From JAGNNV01 sp031392925 (lineage in GTDB: Bacteria; Acidobacteriota; Vicinamibacteria; Fen-336; JAGNNV01): a DNA stretch of 64,000 nucleotides. The notes beneath the pieces are model-generated. The model saw nothing but the letters and a program-made list of their open reading frames with translations. It was not told where the DNA came from and did no database searches. Location: assembly GCA_031392925.1 (NCBI GenBank), contig JANMVV010000049.1, forward strand, positions 1 to 64,000, in the 5' to 3' direction. Both the position numbers and the translations under genes were made by a program. The stretch's first letter is position 1. Every line of letters begins with the position of its first letter. Below are positions 1-11,930 of the stretch, in pieces.

Positions 1-2041
<2,041 letters not shown>

Positions 2042-2296
2042 ATAAAGTGCCTTGATCTCATGCGATCTGCAGTTCCATGTTTTTGGACATGGTCCATGCA
2101 TCTCTTTATCTACAACCCGTATTCAATTGTCAACGAACCGCGCGATCATGAAGACCGACGCTGAGCGCAACCGGTTCTGAAACAGACGGTTGTGCTCACC
2201 GCAGGTCTCACGGCGAAGCTTTTTCTGCGGCGGTTACCTGGAGAAACGGTCCCGGAGAAACAGCCATTCCGGTTCTTTGGTCCACCCGCGCCCGCC

Positions 2297-2372
2297 TGGT
2301 GGAGCTGATCGGGATCGAACCGACGACCCCCTGCTTGCAAAGCAGGTGCTCTCCCAATTGAGCTACAGCCCC
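2297..2372 (-). tRNA. tRNA-Ala (anticodon UGC)
   Basis: The complement folds as a 76-nt tRNA: acceptor GGGGCTG paired near the 3' end, D-arm with GCTCAATTGGGAGAGC, anticodon loop TTTGCAA (anticodon TGC), T-arm with GGTTCGATCC, and an encoded CCA end. It sits between 16S and 23S, the usual place for tRNA-Ala(UGC) in bacterial rRNA operons. Confidence 0.97.
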
Positions 2373-2384
2373 GGTTCGCCAGAG

Positions 2385-2454
2385 GAATGCTGAATGGCTA
2401 GTGCTGAACGTTGAAGATCTCGCTTCAACACTCAACATTCTGCATTCAACATTC
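2385..2454. repeat. Long imperfect palindrome filling the tRNA-Ile/tRNA-Ala spacer
   Basis: Arms 2385-2416 and 2423-2454 (32 nt each) are inverted copies around a 6-nt loop (2417-2422). Counting G-U pairs in the minus-strand transcript, 28 of 32 positions pair; the mismatches cluster in the middle of the arms. Each arm is built from short GTTGAA/GAATG-like units. The element occupies almost the whole 87-nt spacer, leaving 12 and 5 nt to the flanking tRNAs. It could be an RNA-processing stem or an inserted REP-like repeat; the sequence alone does not decide. Confidence 0.85.
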
Positions 2455-2459
2455 GTAGT

Positions 2460-2536
<77 letters not shown>

Positions 2537-2738
2537 ATAATTGTGGTGTCGATCAGTCGAACCATTTCGCCCGGCCACGTTACTGCCGCAGAATCGATTG
2601 TCAGAGAGCGGGGATGCCGGAGGCGATTCCCTGGAAACTGAACAGGATAGACGAAGCAAACAATCGTTACAGCGATTCCTATCGACCTAGGGTGCAGACC
2701 TTCGCGATCTCGTTTTGATCCGAGACGATGGTTGCTCC

Positions 2739-4293
<1,555 letters not shown>

Positions 4294-4303
4294 AACTGTG
4301 AGT

Positions 4304-4329
4304 GACTCTCGTCTGGTCATCCGAGAGTC
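4304..4329 (-). other. 16S leader hairpin
   Basis: A perfect 8-bp inverted repeat (4304-4311 with 4322-4329, GACTCTCG/CGAGAGTC) with a 10-nt loop lies 11 nt upstream of the 16S 5' end in the transcript. It could take part in pre-rRNA folding or processing; the role is inferred only from position. Confidence 0.5.
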
Positions 4330-4407
4330 AAAAAGCTCTTACGAGCTCCCTTTGTCTTCAAGGCTAAAAACGCTTTTGAAACTCAAAAAATTGCGTGTAC
4401 TTGTCTA

Positions 4408-4420
4408 GTTTTCAAAGAAC
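4408..4420 (-). promoter_or_regulatory. Possible rrn antitermination (boxA-like) segment
   Basis: The leader transcript contains GTTCTTTGAAAAC about 115 nt before 16S. A GTTCTTTGAAAAC-type segment is common in bacterial rRNA leaders near the boxA antitermination signal. Assignment is by resemblance and position only. Confidence 0.35.
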
Positions 4421-4444
4421 CGTCCGCCGTTTGGGGACTCAGCC

Positions 4445-4474
4445 AGAATATCGAAAACGGGTAGGGTGAGTCAA
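4445..4474 (-). promoter_or_regulatory. rRNA operon promoter
   Basis: On the minus strand TTGACT (complement of 4469-4474) and TATTCT (complement of 4445-4450) are separated by 18 nt. The predicted start lies near 4438, about 145 nt upstream of 16S. The -35 matches the sigma70 consensus at 5 of 6 positions and the -10 at 4 of 6. The same 18-nt spacing is seen in two other promoters in this window (55.5-55.6 kb). Confidence 0.6.
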
Positions 4475-4790
4475 GCCTTTGCTGGAGATTTCTCGGGAAG
4501 GACCGCCCCGCCGCACGGCTTGCGCGGCCAGTGTCCAAGCGCCGCAACAAGGCGTTGGGCCCGCCCAAATCTCGGCCCCAATCTGGATGGGTCTTGGCGG
4601 CAATCAGAAGAATTCTCGGTCTCGGCATCGTGGACCCCGCCCTCACGCCGTCTCCGATGGGACCAATTTCGAGAATGAGGACTACGCGACTAACCCAATG
4701 AGTCTACTTGGCTTGTGAAGTCACGCCTCGGCGAACTCGACAACTCGCTGGCGTTGGTTCAGCCTCTCTATCTAATTGTAATGATTGTTT
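4475..4790. other. Gene-free stretch between purN and the rRNA promoter
   Basis: About 315 nt. Small open frames on both strands here have no recognisable family and overlap the rRNA promoter or lack ribosome binding sites. I see no clear terminator for purN and no RNA gene. It may contain upstream elements for the rRNA promoter. Confidence 0.4.
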
Positions 4791-5390
4791 TTACGCGATG
4801 AGTCGGACGGTGCGTCCTTGAACTTCGTACGCCCCACGGGCCACGATGTCGAGGGCTTGAGGATAGAGCCGGTGTTCGGTCTGGAGAATTCGGGCGGAAA
4901 GCGTGGCCTCGGTGTCGCCCACTTCGACTCTGACGGGGTCCTGGAGGATTATGGGGCCCGTATCCAGGCCGGCGTCGACGAAGTGAACGCTCGCCCCCGA
5001 CCAGCGAACGCCCGCCGCCAGCGCCTGCTCCTGGGCGTGCATCCCGGGAAATGCGGGGAGGAGCGACGGATGAATGTTCAATATCGGGCGGGAGAGCCCT
5101 TCGATAAAGACCGGGGTCAGCACCCTCATGTAGCCGGCGAGACAGACGATCTCGACAGAGCGGCTGGCGAGGAGGGCCACCATCGCCCGCTCATGGTCGT
5201 CCCGGCCGACACCTCGACTCGGCACGCATACCGCTTCGACAGACTCGGCCCGCGCCAGAGCGAGGGCGCCGCTCCCCTCGATATTGGACCCTACCAAGAC
5301 GACTCGATACGAGGAATAGTCGACCTGGGCCTTGAGGAGCGCACCGAGGTTGCTGCCTCTTCCGCTCGCGAGAACTGCGACGCGCTTCAC
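4791..5390 (-). CDS. purN: Phosphoribosylglycinamide formyltransferase (PurN)
   Basis: Third step of de novo purine synthesis: transfers a formyl group from 10-formyl-THF to GAR in the cytoplasm. The 199-aa product starts with the phosphate-binding segment LASGRGSNL and has the catalytic block NIHPSLLPAFPG (Asn and His of the active site) and the Asp-containing VDAGLDTGPI, as in the family. The length is slightly below the E. coli enzyme (212 aa). The start is GTG, overlapping the purM stop by four bases (GTGA), so purM-purN are translationally coupled. It is the last gene of its run; no terminator is obvious downstream. Confidence 0.95.
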   Translation of the reverse strand: MKRVAVLASGRGSNLGALLKAQVDYSSYRVVLVGSNIEGSGALALARAESVEAVCVPSRGVGRDDHERAMVALLASRSVEIVCLAGYMRVLTPVFIEGLSRPILNIHPSLLPAFPGMHAQEQALAAGVRWSGASVHFVDAGLDTGPIILQDPVRVEVGDTEATLSARILQTEHRLYPQALDIVARGAYEVQGRTVRLIA

Positions 5391-6406
5391 ACCAGGGTGA
5401 CGCCGTCACCCGAGACGAGTTCGCCGACCCTGAAACAGGCCTCTCCTCGCGCGCGAAGGGAAGACTCGATCGGCTCGGCGGCGGCTTGCGAAACCACCAG
5501 GATCATTCCAATCCCCATGTTGAAGGTGCGGAACATCTCGTCCCTCTCGACCGGCCCGCCTTCGGCGATCAGACGGAAGATCGGCGGCACCGACCAGGCC
5601 GAGGTCACAACTCTCGCGCCCACTCCCACGGGAAGGACGCGTGGGATGTTGCCCTCGAAGCCTCCACCGGTGATGTGAACAAGGGCCTTGATCCGGTCCT
5701 GCTGGATCTCCGGCCACAGGGCATCGAGGTAGCTTCGGTGGGGTGCCAGCAGGGCCTCTCCCACCGTGCCGGTCAGCGACGGCGGTCGGTCGGAGACCTT
5801 GAGCCCCATCCGCTCCAGGAGAACCTTGCGAGCGAGGGAATAGCCATTCGTATGCAGGCCCAGGGACGGAAGCCCGATCAGCACATCGCCCACCGCGACG
5901 TCCTTGCGCGGGAGGATCTTGCCCTTGTCCATGGCCCCGACGATGAAACCAGCGAGGTCATAGTCGTCCTCGGCATAGGTGCCCGGCATTTCGGCGGTTT
6001 CGCCGCCGATCAGCGGGCAGGCGAACTCCGCGCACGCTCGAGCGATGCCGCTCACGATCGACTCGACCCGCACCGGATCCATCTTGCCAAGTGCGATGTA
6101 GTCAAGAAAGAACAGCGGTTTCGCGCCCTGCACGAGAATGTCGTTCACGCAGTGAGCCACGAGGTCGTAGCCAACCGTGTCATGCACGCCGCAGTCGCGG
6201 GCGATTCGAATCTTCGTGCCCACCCCGTCGGTGGAGGAGACCAGAACGGGCTCCTTCATCCCTGAAAAATCGGGCTGAAACACACCTCCGAAGGAGCCGA
6301 TCTCAGAAAGAACGGAAGCGGACTTCCGGGACGAGAGGAGACGCTTGATCCGTTCCTTCGCGTCGTCTGCGGCAGCAATGTCGACGCCGGCGGCGCGGTA
6401 ATCCAA
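5387..6406 (-). CDS. purM: Phosphoribosylformylglycinamidine cyclo-ligase (AIR synthetase)
   Basis: Fifth step of purine synthesis: ATP-dependent closure of FGAM to AIR. 339 aa, close to the family's usual ~345. Visible family blocks are STDGVGTKIRIA (nucleotide binding), GYDLVAHCVNDI, GGETAEMPG and GLHTNGYSLAR. The start is TTG at 6404-6406 with AAGGAG 8 nt upstream; no better in-frame start exists. It precedes purN with a 4-nt overlap and follows the PpiD-like gene by 30 nt on the same strand, so all three may be cotranscribed. Confidence 0.95.
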   Translation of the reverse strand: MDYRAAGVDIAAADDAKERIKRLLSSRKSASVLSEIGSFGGVFQPDFSGMKEPVLVSSTDGVGTKIRIARDCGVHDTVGYDLVAHCVNDILVQGAKPLFFLDYIALGKMDPVRVESIVSGIARACAEFACPLIGGETAEMPGTYAEDDYDLAGFIVGAMDKGKILPRKDVAVGDVLIGLPSLGLHTNGYSLARKVLLERMGLKVSDRPPSLTGTVGEALLAPHRSYLDALWPEIQQDRIKALVHITGGGFEGNIPRVLPVGVGARVVTSAWSVPPIFRLIAEGGPVERDEMFRTFNMGIGMILVVSQAAAEPIESSLRARGEACFRVGELVSGDGVTLV

Positions 6407-6436
6407 AAGGGGGACTCCTTGAGTAGAGGGTGGCGG

Positions 6437-8353
6437 CTAACGAACGCTGGCGAACGCCTCGGCGTTCCGGCTGATGGGGTAACGATCGGTCAGGGTCTGA
6501 AGGTAGCTCGAGAACAGGCGATCCTTCTTTGCCGCGACCAGAGACTCCCGAATGGAGTCTCTTTGCTGGGCCAGGGCCGCCTCGTCTGACGACTTCTTTT
6601 CCAGGACCCTCACGACCGCTACGCCCGAGGGCGTGTCGAGGGGCGCCGTGACCTTCTTCTCCGCAAGCCCGAACACCTGATCCTCGAGTACCGAACTCTG
6701 GGGGATCTCGGTAAACGCCTGTCCGCGTCCCACCAGGCCCTTGGTCTCGACCCGCGTCGCCTTGGCTTTGGCCGCGGCCTTGGTGAGATCGGTGCGCTCC
6801 GCATCCGCGGCGAGCACCCTGGCCGCCTCTCGCGCCTTCTCCCGGGCCAGATACTTGATGAGATCCTTCTTCACGTCGTCTTTCACTTCGGCGAGCTCGG
6901 GAACCTTCGGCGGCAGGATCTCCTCAACTCGCACGAAAGCGGCGCCGGCGCCCGCCGGGAAGCCGTCCTTCGACGTCTCCCTGGCCTTGAGTTCAAAGGC
7001 GCTGGACAGAAGCACGGGGCTGGTCAGGGGGCCGGAACCCTTGCCGATCTGGAGAGGCTCGCTCTTCTTCACCGCGAGTCCCTGGGCGGTCGCGATCTGT
7101 TCGAGGGTCTGATTCGACTTCAGGGCTTTCGCCACCGCTTCGGCCTTCTGAGACGCGAGCTCTCTGGATTTCGAGTCCTGCAGCTGCGCTTCAATCCTCT
7201 TTCGCGCCTGTTCCAGCGGCTGCGTGGTCCCCGGAAGGGTGGTGTCGACCTTGATGATGTGATATCCGAACGAGGTCTTGACCACGTCGGACATGCCGCC
7301 GGGCTGCAGACCAAAAGCAACCGCCGAGAACTCGGGAACCATCTGCTCCCGGGCGAAGCAGCCGAGACTGCCGCCATTCGCGGCCGAGGTGTCCTCCGAC
7401 TTCTCCTTTGCCACCTTTTCGAAGGCCTCGCCGGCCTTCAGTCGGGCCAGGGCGGCCTCGGCGAGCGCTTTCGCTTCGCCATCGTCGTGGCCCTCGGTGG
7501 CGGTGGCTCCCTGCTTGACCTTCACGAGGATGTGACGGCCGCAGACCTGGGGCGGTGTCGTGAACTCCGCCGTATTGGCGCGATAGTAGTTCTCAATCTC
7601 CGAACCGGTGGGAAGAACCTTGGTCCGAAGCTCGATCGGATCCACCAGGAGGTAGGACAGGACGCGGCGCTCGGGCAGCCGAAAGCGGTCCTTGTTCGAT
7701 TCGAAGCGGGCCTTGACCTCGTCGTCGGTGGGTTGGATGGCCGCCTCGAACTGCGCGGTCGGGAGGTGGACGTACTCCGCGCGAATGAGCTCACTGCGAC
7801 GACGAAATTCCGCGCTCACGTCAGCGTCCGACACTCCAACGCCGTCGGTCACCGCTTCGCGGAGGCGCTGGGCCTTCAGTTGTTTCCGGACCTCGTTTTC
7901 GAAGTCGACCACGGTCATTCCCTGCTGCTGGAGAAGCCGGGTCAAGGCGGCCGAGCCCACGAAGCGGCCCCCGGTCTGAAGCTGCGGATCCTCGGTGATC
8001 GCCTTGATCACCGCCTTGTCATCGACCTGAAAGCCGAGGCGGTCGGCTTCCAGCGCTTCGAGCTGGTCGCGAACCATCGAGGACAGAACCTGCTCCCTGA
8101 GTCCCATGCGTTCGAGCATCGATTCGTCGATCTGACCCTGGTTCATGGCCAGGAACTGCCGCCTTTGCCTCAGATATTGCTTCTGAAACTCGCTCGCCTG
8201 AATGGGCCGCCCGCCGACGGTGGCGACCGCGGAGTCCGCAAGCCGGGTGGCGGGATCAAGGTTCGGGATGTAGAGAATCACGAACGCGAGAATCACGACC
8301 CAGAGGAATACAAAGAACCAGCGCCGGTGACGCCGCAGAAATGCGAGGGCCAT
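6437..8353 (-). CDS. PpiD/SurA-like membrane-anchored peptidyl-prolyl isomerase
   Basis: A 638-aa protein with a basic N-terminus and one membrane segment (about residues 12-30). It continues with a SurA_N-type chaperone region (about 40-230), a parvulin rotamase domain (about 272-372, from HILVKVKQ to FGYHIIKVD, with GGSLGCF in between) and a long C-terminal region (about 380-638) rich in Lys, Ala and Glu. This order matches PpiD, a periplasm-facing chaperone near the Sec translocon that helps fold exported proteins; typical PpiD is ~620 aa. Start ATG. It diverges from the FecR-domain gene. Whether the isomerase is active cannot be judged from sequence. Confidence 0.85.
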   Translation of the reverse strand: MALAFLRRHRRWFFVFLWVVILAFVILYIPNLDPATRLADSAVATVGGRPIQASEFQKQYLRQRRQFLAMNQGQIDESMLERMGLREQVLSSMVRDQLEALEADRLGFQVDDKAVIKAITEDPQLQTGGRFVGSAALTRLLQQQGMTVVDFENEVRKQLKAQRLREAVTDGVGVSDADVSAEFRRRSELIRAEYVHLPTAQFEAAIQPTDDEVKARFESNKDRFRLPERRVLSYLLVDPIELRTKVLPTGSEIENYYRANTAEFTTPPQVCGRHILVKVKQGATATEGHDDGEAKALAEAALARLKAGEAFEKVAKEKSEDTSAANGGSLGCFAREQMVPEFSAVAFGLQPGGMSDVVKTSFGYHIIKVDTTLPGTTQPLEQARKRIEAQLQDSKSRELASQKAEAVAKALKSNQTLEQIATAQGLAVKKSEPLQIGKGSGPLTSPVLLSSAFELKARETSKDGFPAGAGAAFVRVEEILPPKVPELAEVKDDVKKDLIKYLAREKAREAARVLAADAERTDLTKAAAKAKATRVETKGLVGRGQAFTEIPQSSVLEDQVFGLAEKKVTAPLDTPSGVAVVRVLEKKSSDEAALAQQRDSIRESLVAAKKDRLFSSYLQTLTDRYPISRNAEAFASVR

Positions 8354-8549
8354 CAGAGAGTCAACTCCAGATCTCGAAAAGGAACGAAAGACCGGCCAAA
8401 GGCGGAAAGCCGAGAGCCCGATCGAACCTATAGGTAAAGGGCTGTCGAGTATACTTCGCCCTTCCGTCCCGGGAATCGCTCACGTTGCTTCCGCACATAG
8501 TTTCCCTGCTTCGTGGCTTCTCCGCGTGACCTTTCGAGAGGTCTCCTCA

Positions 8550-9788
8550 GTGTCCAACGTCAACGTGCCCTCGGGCCCGGGCGATCGCCGCCTGCGCGTC
8601 TCACGCCTGCTTGGGGCCATCGCGGTTCTGGTGGCGGCACTTGTGCTCGGCTACTCGTTGCTGCGGGACAAGCCTCCAGCCCCTCCCGCCGCGACCGAAA
8701 CCCCCAAGGACATCGCCGCCAACTTCGAGTCCATTCAGGGCAACGTGAAGACGAGAGGCGTGGGCGGGCTGGACTGGAGGACGGCCGAGATCCGCGTGCC
8801 CCTCCGCAAGAGCGACCTCGTTCGCACCTATCCCTCCTCCTCCGCGGAAATCAAGTTCTTCGACGAGACGCGCGTGACCGTTCGCCCGGACAGCCTCATC
8901 ACCATCGAAGAAACGTCCAAGGATCCGAACTCCACGTCGAGCAAGGTCGCGTGGAAAGTGTCGTCGGGGGAAATCAACTACGAGACCACCCAGAAAAACG
9001 GCGGATCCACCGAAGCGGTCACTCCGACCTTCCGGCTCGCCCTGGAAGGGAACTCGGCAGGCACTATGAGAGTGGGAGAGGGCGGCCTGACCGCGGTGGC
9101 CCAGCTCGCGGGAGTGGCCAACATCGAGACGAAGACCGGGCAGAAGATTCGCCTGGGGGCCAACGAGGGTCTCAAGGTGGACGCCGCCGGAAAGGCCGGC
9201 GCCAAGCAGATCCTTCCGGATCCGCCGACGGCGGCGCCACCAGGCGGGGCCTCCGGTCTGCTGTCTCTGGCCGAGGGCGCTCCGGTGCCGCTCTCGTGGT
9301 CGGCCTCCGCCGGAGCCTCGTCCTATCGCGTCCAGATCGAATTGAAGAATGGGACCGGGCGGGAGGTGGCGTTCGACCGGAATGGAATGAAGGGTACGTC
9401 CGCAAGCATCCCGGGTCTGTCGGCTGGGGACTTCACGTTTCGGGTGGCCGGCTTGACCGAGGACGGCGTGCAGGGGAAGTTCTCCCCCCTCGTCGCCTTC
9501 AAGGTCGAGCGCACTGCACCGCCACGTCCTCCGGCCACGGCGCCCGCGCCCGTGTTGGTGATCGAGGCCTTCGAGGCAAGGAACAACGTGATCCGGCTGG
9601 TCGGCAAGACCGAGCCTGGAGCCAAGCTGACCATCAACGGGGATCCGGTGACGGTCCAGCCGGACGGCTCCTTCCGCGAGTTCGTGACCCTGGCCCGGAA
9701 ACAGGGAGAGCGGAGGGTTGTGATCCGGGCAACCTCCTCGTCGGGTGGCGTTGCCGAAGAAACCCGAACCCTGCCGCCGGGTCAATAG
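8550..9788 (+). CDS. FecR-domain membrane-anchored protein with Ig/fibronectin-like repeats
   Basis: 412 aa from a GTG at 8550, chosen because GAGAGG lies 8 nt upstream; an in-frame GTG at 8526 lacks a ribosome binding site. Residues about 19-38 form one membrane segment. A FecR-type beta-rich domain follows (about 55-200, with RKSDLVRTYPSSSAEIKF and VRPDSLITIEE), then a fibronectin-like module (about 250-330, APVPLSWSASAGASSYRV) and a C-terminal Ig-like module ending near LPPGQ, joined by Pro/Ala-rich linkers. Such proteins sit outside the inner membrane and bind peptidoglycan or other surface partners; the exact role here is unknown. It opens the plus-strand run leading into mreB, 27 nt before the diguanylate cyclase gene. 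Confidence 0.75.
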   Translation: MSNVNVPSGPGDRRLRVSRLLGAIAVLVAALVLGYSLLRDKPPAPPAATETPKDIAANFESIQGNVKTRGVGGLDWRTAEIRVPLRKSDLVRTYPSSSAEIKFFDETRVTVRPDSLITIEETSKDPNSTSSKVAWKVSSGEINYETTQKNGGSTEAVTPTFRLALEGNSAGTMRVGEGGLTAVAQLAGVANIETKTGQKIRLGANEGLKVDAAGKAGAKQILPDPPTAAPPGGASGLLSLAEGAPVPLSWSASAGASSYRVQIELKNGTGREVAFDRNGMKGTSASIPGLSAGDFTFRVAGLTEDGVQGKFSPLVAFKVERTAPPRPPATAPAPVLVIEAFEARNNVIRLVGKTEPGAKLTINGDPVTVQPDGSFREFVTLARKQGERRVVIRATSSSGGVAEETRTLPPGQ

Positions 9789-9815
9789 CCACGAGCGAAG
9801 GACTCTGAAAACGCG

Positions 9816-10811
9816 GTGGCTGATACGAACGAACGGACGCGCGTGCTCACCACCGAGCAGGTGCTGGTGATTCACGCGAGTCTCGAACCCGCGACCATCA
9901 GGCAGAACTTTCAGAACGTCTGCGTGGAGCATCTTGGACCCTCCGAGGCCCGGGTCTTCACCTTTCTGCCCGGCGACTCCGCGCGCATGCTTCCCTTCGG
10001 ATGGGGAGAGGAACCGAAGCCCACAAGCGCTCCGGAATTTGACGGGCCCGGGCTCTTCGGCGCGGCCGCGATACCCATCGAGGGCGCGGAGGCGCCGGGT
10101 TCCTGGTGCGCCCAGCTTCCCCTCGCCGTCGATACGGACGCGGTGGGAGTGCTGCAGGTCGCGTGCGAGCGAGTGGTGGACCGGTCGGGCGTCGCGCTTC
10201 TCCAGGAGCTGGCTCGCGCCCTCTCCGTGGCGGTGCGAAACGCGGAGACTTTCGAGAAGACTCGGCGGCTCACTTTCACGGACGACCTGACCGCGCTCTA
10301 CAACGCGCGGTTCATGGCCCTTTATCTGGATCGCGAGCTCAAGAGATGCCGCCGGATGAAGTCGCCGCTCTCCCTCCTCTTCCTGGACCTGGACGGCTTC
10401 AAGGAAGTCAACGACACTCACGGTCACCTGGCGGGCTCGAAGACCCTGGTCGAGGTCGGTGGTGTGCTCGAGGAGACGGTCCGCGACGCGGATATCCTGA
10501 TCCGGTACGGGGGGGATGAGTTCGTGATCCTTTTTCCTGAAACCCCGCTTTCCGGAGGAATGGTGATCGCGGAGCGGATCCGGCAGGTGATCGGCAACAC
10601 CAAATTCCTGGAATCGCAGGGGATCGAAGCGCGAGTTTCCGCCTCGATCGGAATAGCAGCGTATCCTGAGAGCGCCGACGACGTTCGCGGTCTGATCACG
10701 AGCGCCGACCGGGCGATGTACGAGGCCAAAACCCTCGGAAAGGATCGCGTGGTCGCCGCCCGCCCTCTAGCCTTTCCTCTAGCCCTTACTGAACCCACCA
10801 AGAGGCCCTAG
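9816..10811 (+). CDS. Diguanylate cyclase with N-terminal GAF-like domain
   Basis: 331 aa, GTG start with GAAGGA upstream. Residues about 10-145 look like a GAF-type sensor (weak similarity, no membrane segment). Residues about 152-320 are a GGDEF domain with an intact active site, RYGGDEF (GGDEF at 232-236), the metal-binding LDLDGFKEVND block and an RxxD inhibitory site (RDAD, 223-226) five residues before GGDEF. It should make c-di-GMP from GTP and be product-inhibited. The gene ends 8 nt before mreB, which places a c-di-GMP enzyme directly in the cell-shape operon. Confidence 0.88.
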   Translation: MADTNERTRVLTTEQVLVIHASLEPATIRQNFQNVCVEHLGPSEARVFTFLPGDSARMLPFGWGEEPKPTSAPEFDGPGLFGAAAIPIEGAEAPGSWCAQLPLAVDTDAVGVLQVACERVVDRSGVALLQELARALSVAVRNAETFEKTRRLTFTDDLTALYNARFMALYLDRELKRCRRMKSPLSLLFLDLDGFKEVNDTHGHLAGSKTLVEVGGVLEETVRDADILIRYGGDEFVILFPETPLSGGMVIAERIRQVIGNTKFLESQGIEARVSASIGIAAYPESADDVRGLITSADRAMYEAKTLGKDRVVAARPLAFPLALTEPTKRP

Positions 10812-10819
10812 CACTTCCC

Positions 10820-11854
10820 TTGAGCCTGCTCCGATCCATACTTAACTTCAGTTACTTCTCGAACGATCTCGCGATCGATCTGGGGACGGCGAATACGCTC
10901 GTGTTCGTCAAGTCGAAAGGCACGGTCGTCTCGGAGCCGTCGATCGTCGCGGTCAACGTTCGCACCGGCCGGGTTGAGGCGGTGGGCCACGACGCCAAGG
11001 AGATGCTGGGACGGACCCCTGGCGGCATCGTGGCCATCCGGCCAATGAAGGACGGAGTGATTGCGGACTTCGAGATCACCGAGAAGATGCTGTCGCATTT
11101 CATCCGCAAGGCCCACAACCGCAATGCGTTCGTACGTCCGAGGATCATCATCGGGATTCCTTCGGAAGTGACGCAGGTGGAAAAACGCGCGGTGCGCGAC
11201 TCCGCCCTCAAGGCGAAAGCCTCGGAGGTGTACCTGGTGGATCAGGCCATGGCCGCGGCCATCGGGGCCGGCCTTCCCATCACCGAGCCCTCGGGCAACA
11301 TGGTGGTCGACATCGGCGGCGGCACCACGGACGTCGCGGTGATCTCGCTCGCCGGGATCGTCTACTCGAAGTCTGTTCGGGTGGCGGGAAACGAACTCGA
11401 TGAAGCGATCATCCAGTACATCAAGCGCAAGTACAACCTTCTCATCGGCGAGCGCACGGCCGAACAGGTCAAGCTGGAGATCGGGAGCGCCTTCCCTCTC
11501 GAACAGCCTCTCTCCATGGAGATCAAGGGGCGGGACCTCATCGAGGGCATTCCCAAGACCCTCACCGTCACGGACAGCGAGATCCGGGAGGCCATGAGCG
11601 AGCCGGTGAGTGTGATCGTGAACGCGGTGCGGGTGGCGCTCGAGCGCACGCCTCCCGAGCTTTCGGCCGACATCGTCGATCGGGGAATCGTCCTGACCGG
11701 CGGAGGCAGCCTCCTGCGCGGACTCGACAAGCTGCTTCGCGAAGAAACCGGACTGCCGGTCATGGTCGCCGAAAACCCTCTGAGCTGTGTCGTCCTCGGA
11801 ACCGGACGGATGCTCACGGATTTCGATCTTCTCCGCAAGATCTGCATCGACTAG
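10820..11854 (+). CDS. mreB: Rod shape-determining actin homologue MreB
   Basis: 344 aa. Actin-fold ATPase that assembles membrane-bound filaments and guides lateral wall synthesis. Visible are the phosphate-1 block AIDLGTANTLVF near the N-terminus, the phosphate-2 block VVDIGGGTTDVAV, and the adenosine block GIVLTGGGSLLRG. The length matches the family (~347). The start is TTG at 10820; no ATG or GTG in a suitable position fits the family N-terminus. It heads mreB-mreC-mreD-mrdA-rodA. Confidence 0.97.
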   Translation: MSLLRSILNFSYFSNDLAIDLGTANTLVFVKSKGTVVSEPSIVAVNVRTGRVEAVGHDAKEMLGRTPGGIVAIRPMKDGVIADFEITEKMLSHFIRKAHNRNAFVRPRIIIGIPSEVTQVEKRAVRDSALKAKASEVYLVDQAMAAAIGAGLPITEPSGNMVVDIGGGTTDVAVISLAGIVYSKSVRVAGNELDEAIIQYIKRKYNLLIGERTAEQVKLEIGSAFPLEQPLSMEIKGRDLIEGIPKTLTVTDSEIREAMSEPVSVIVNAVRVALERTPPELSADIVDRGIVLTGGGSLLRGLDKLLREETGLPVMVAENPLSCVVLGTGRMLTDFDLLRKICID

Positions 11855-11930
11855 GAGCCTTAATCCCCTTGGAGGATCTGGCGACCCGCCGTTTCCAGGG
11901 TAGGACGGCGTAGCCCCGGGGGAACTCACC

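Noticed and set aside
4383..4646. 87-codon minus-strand ORF upstream of 16S
   Set aside because: It spans the rRNA promoter and leader, has no family match by eye and no ribosome binding site.
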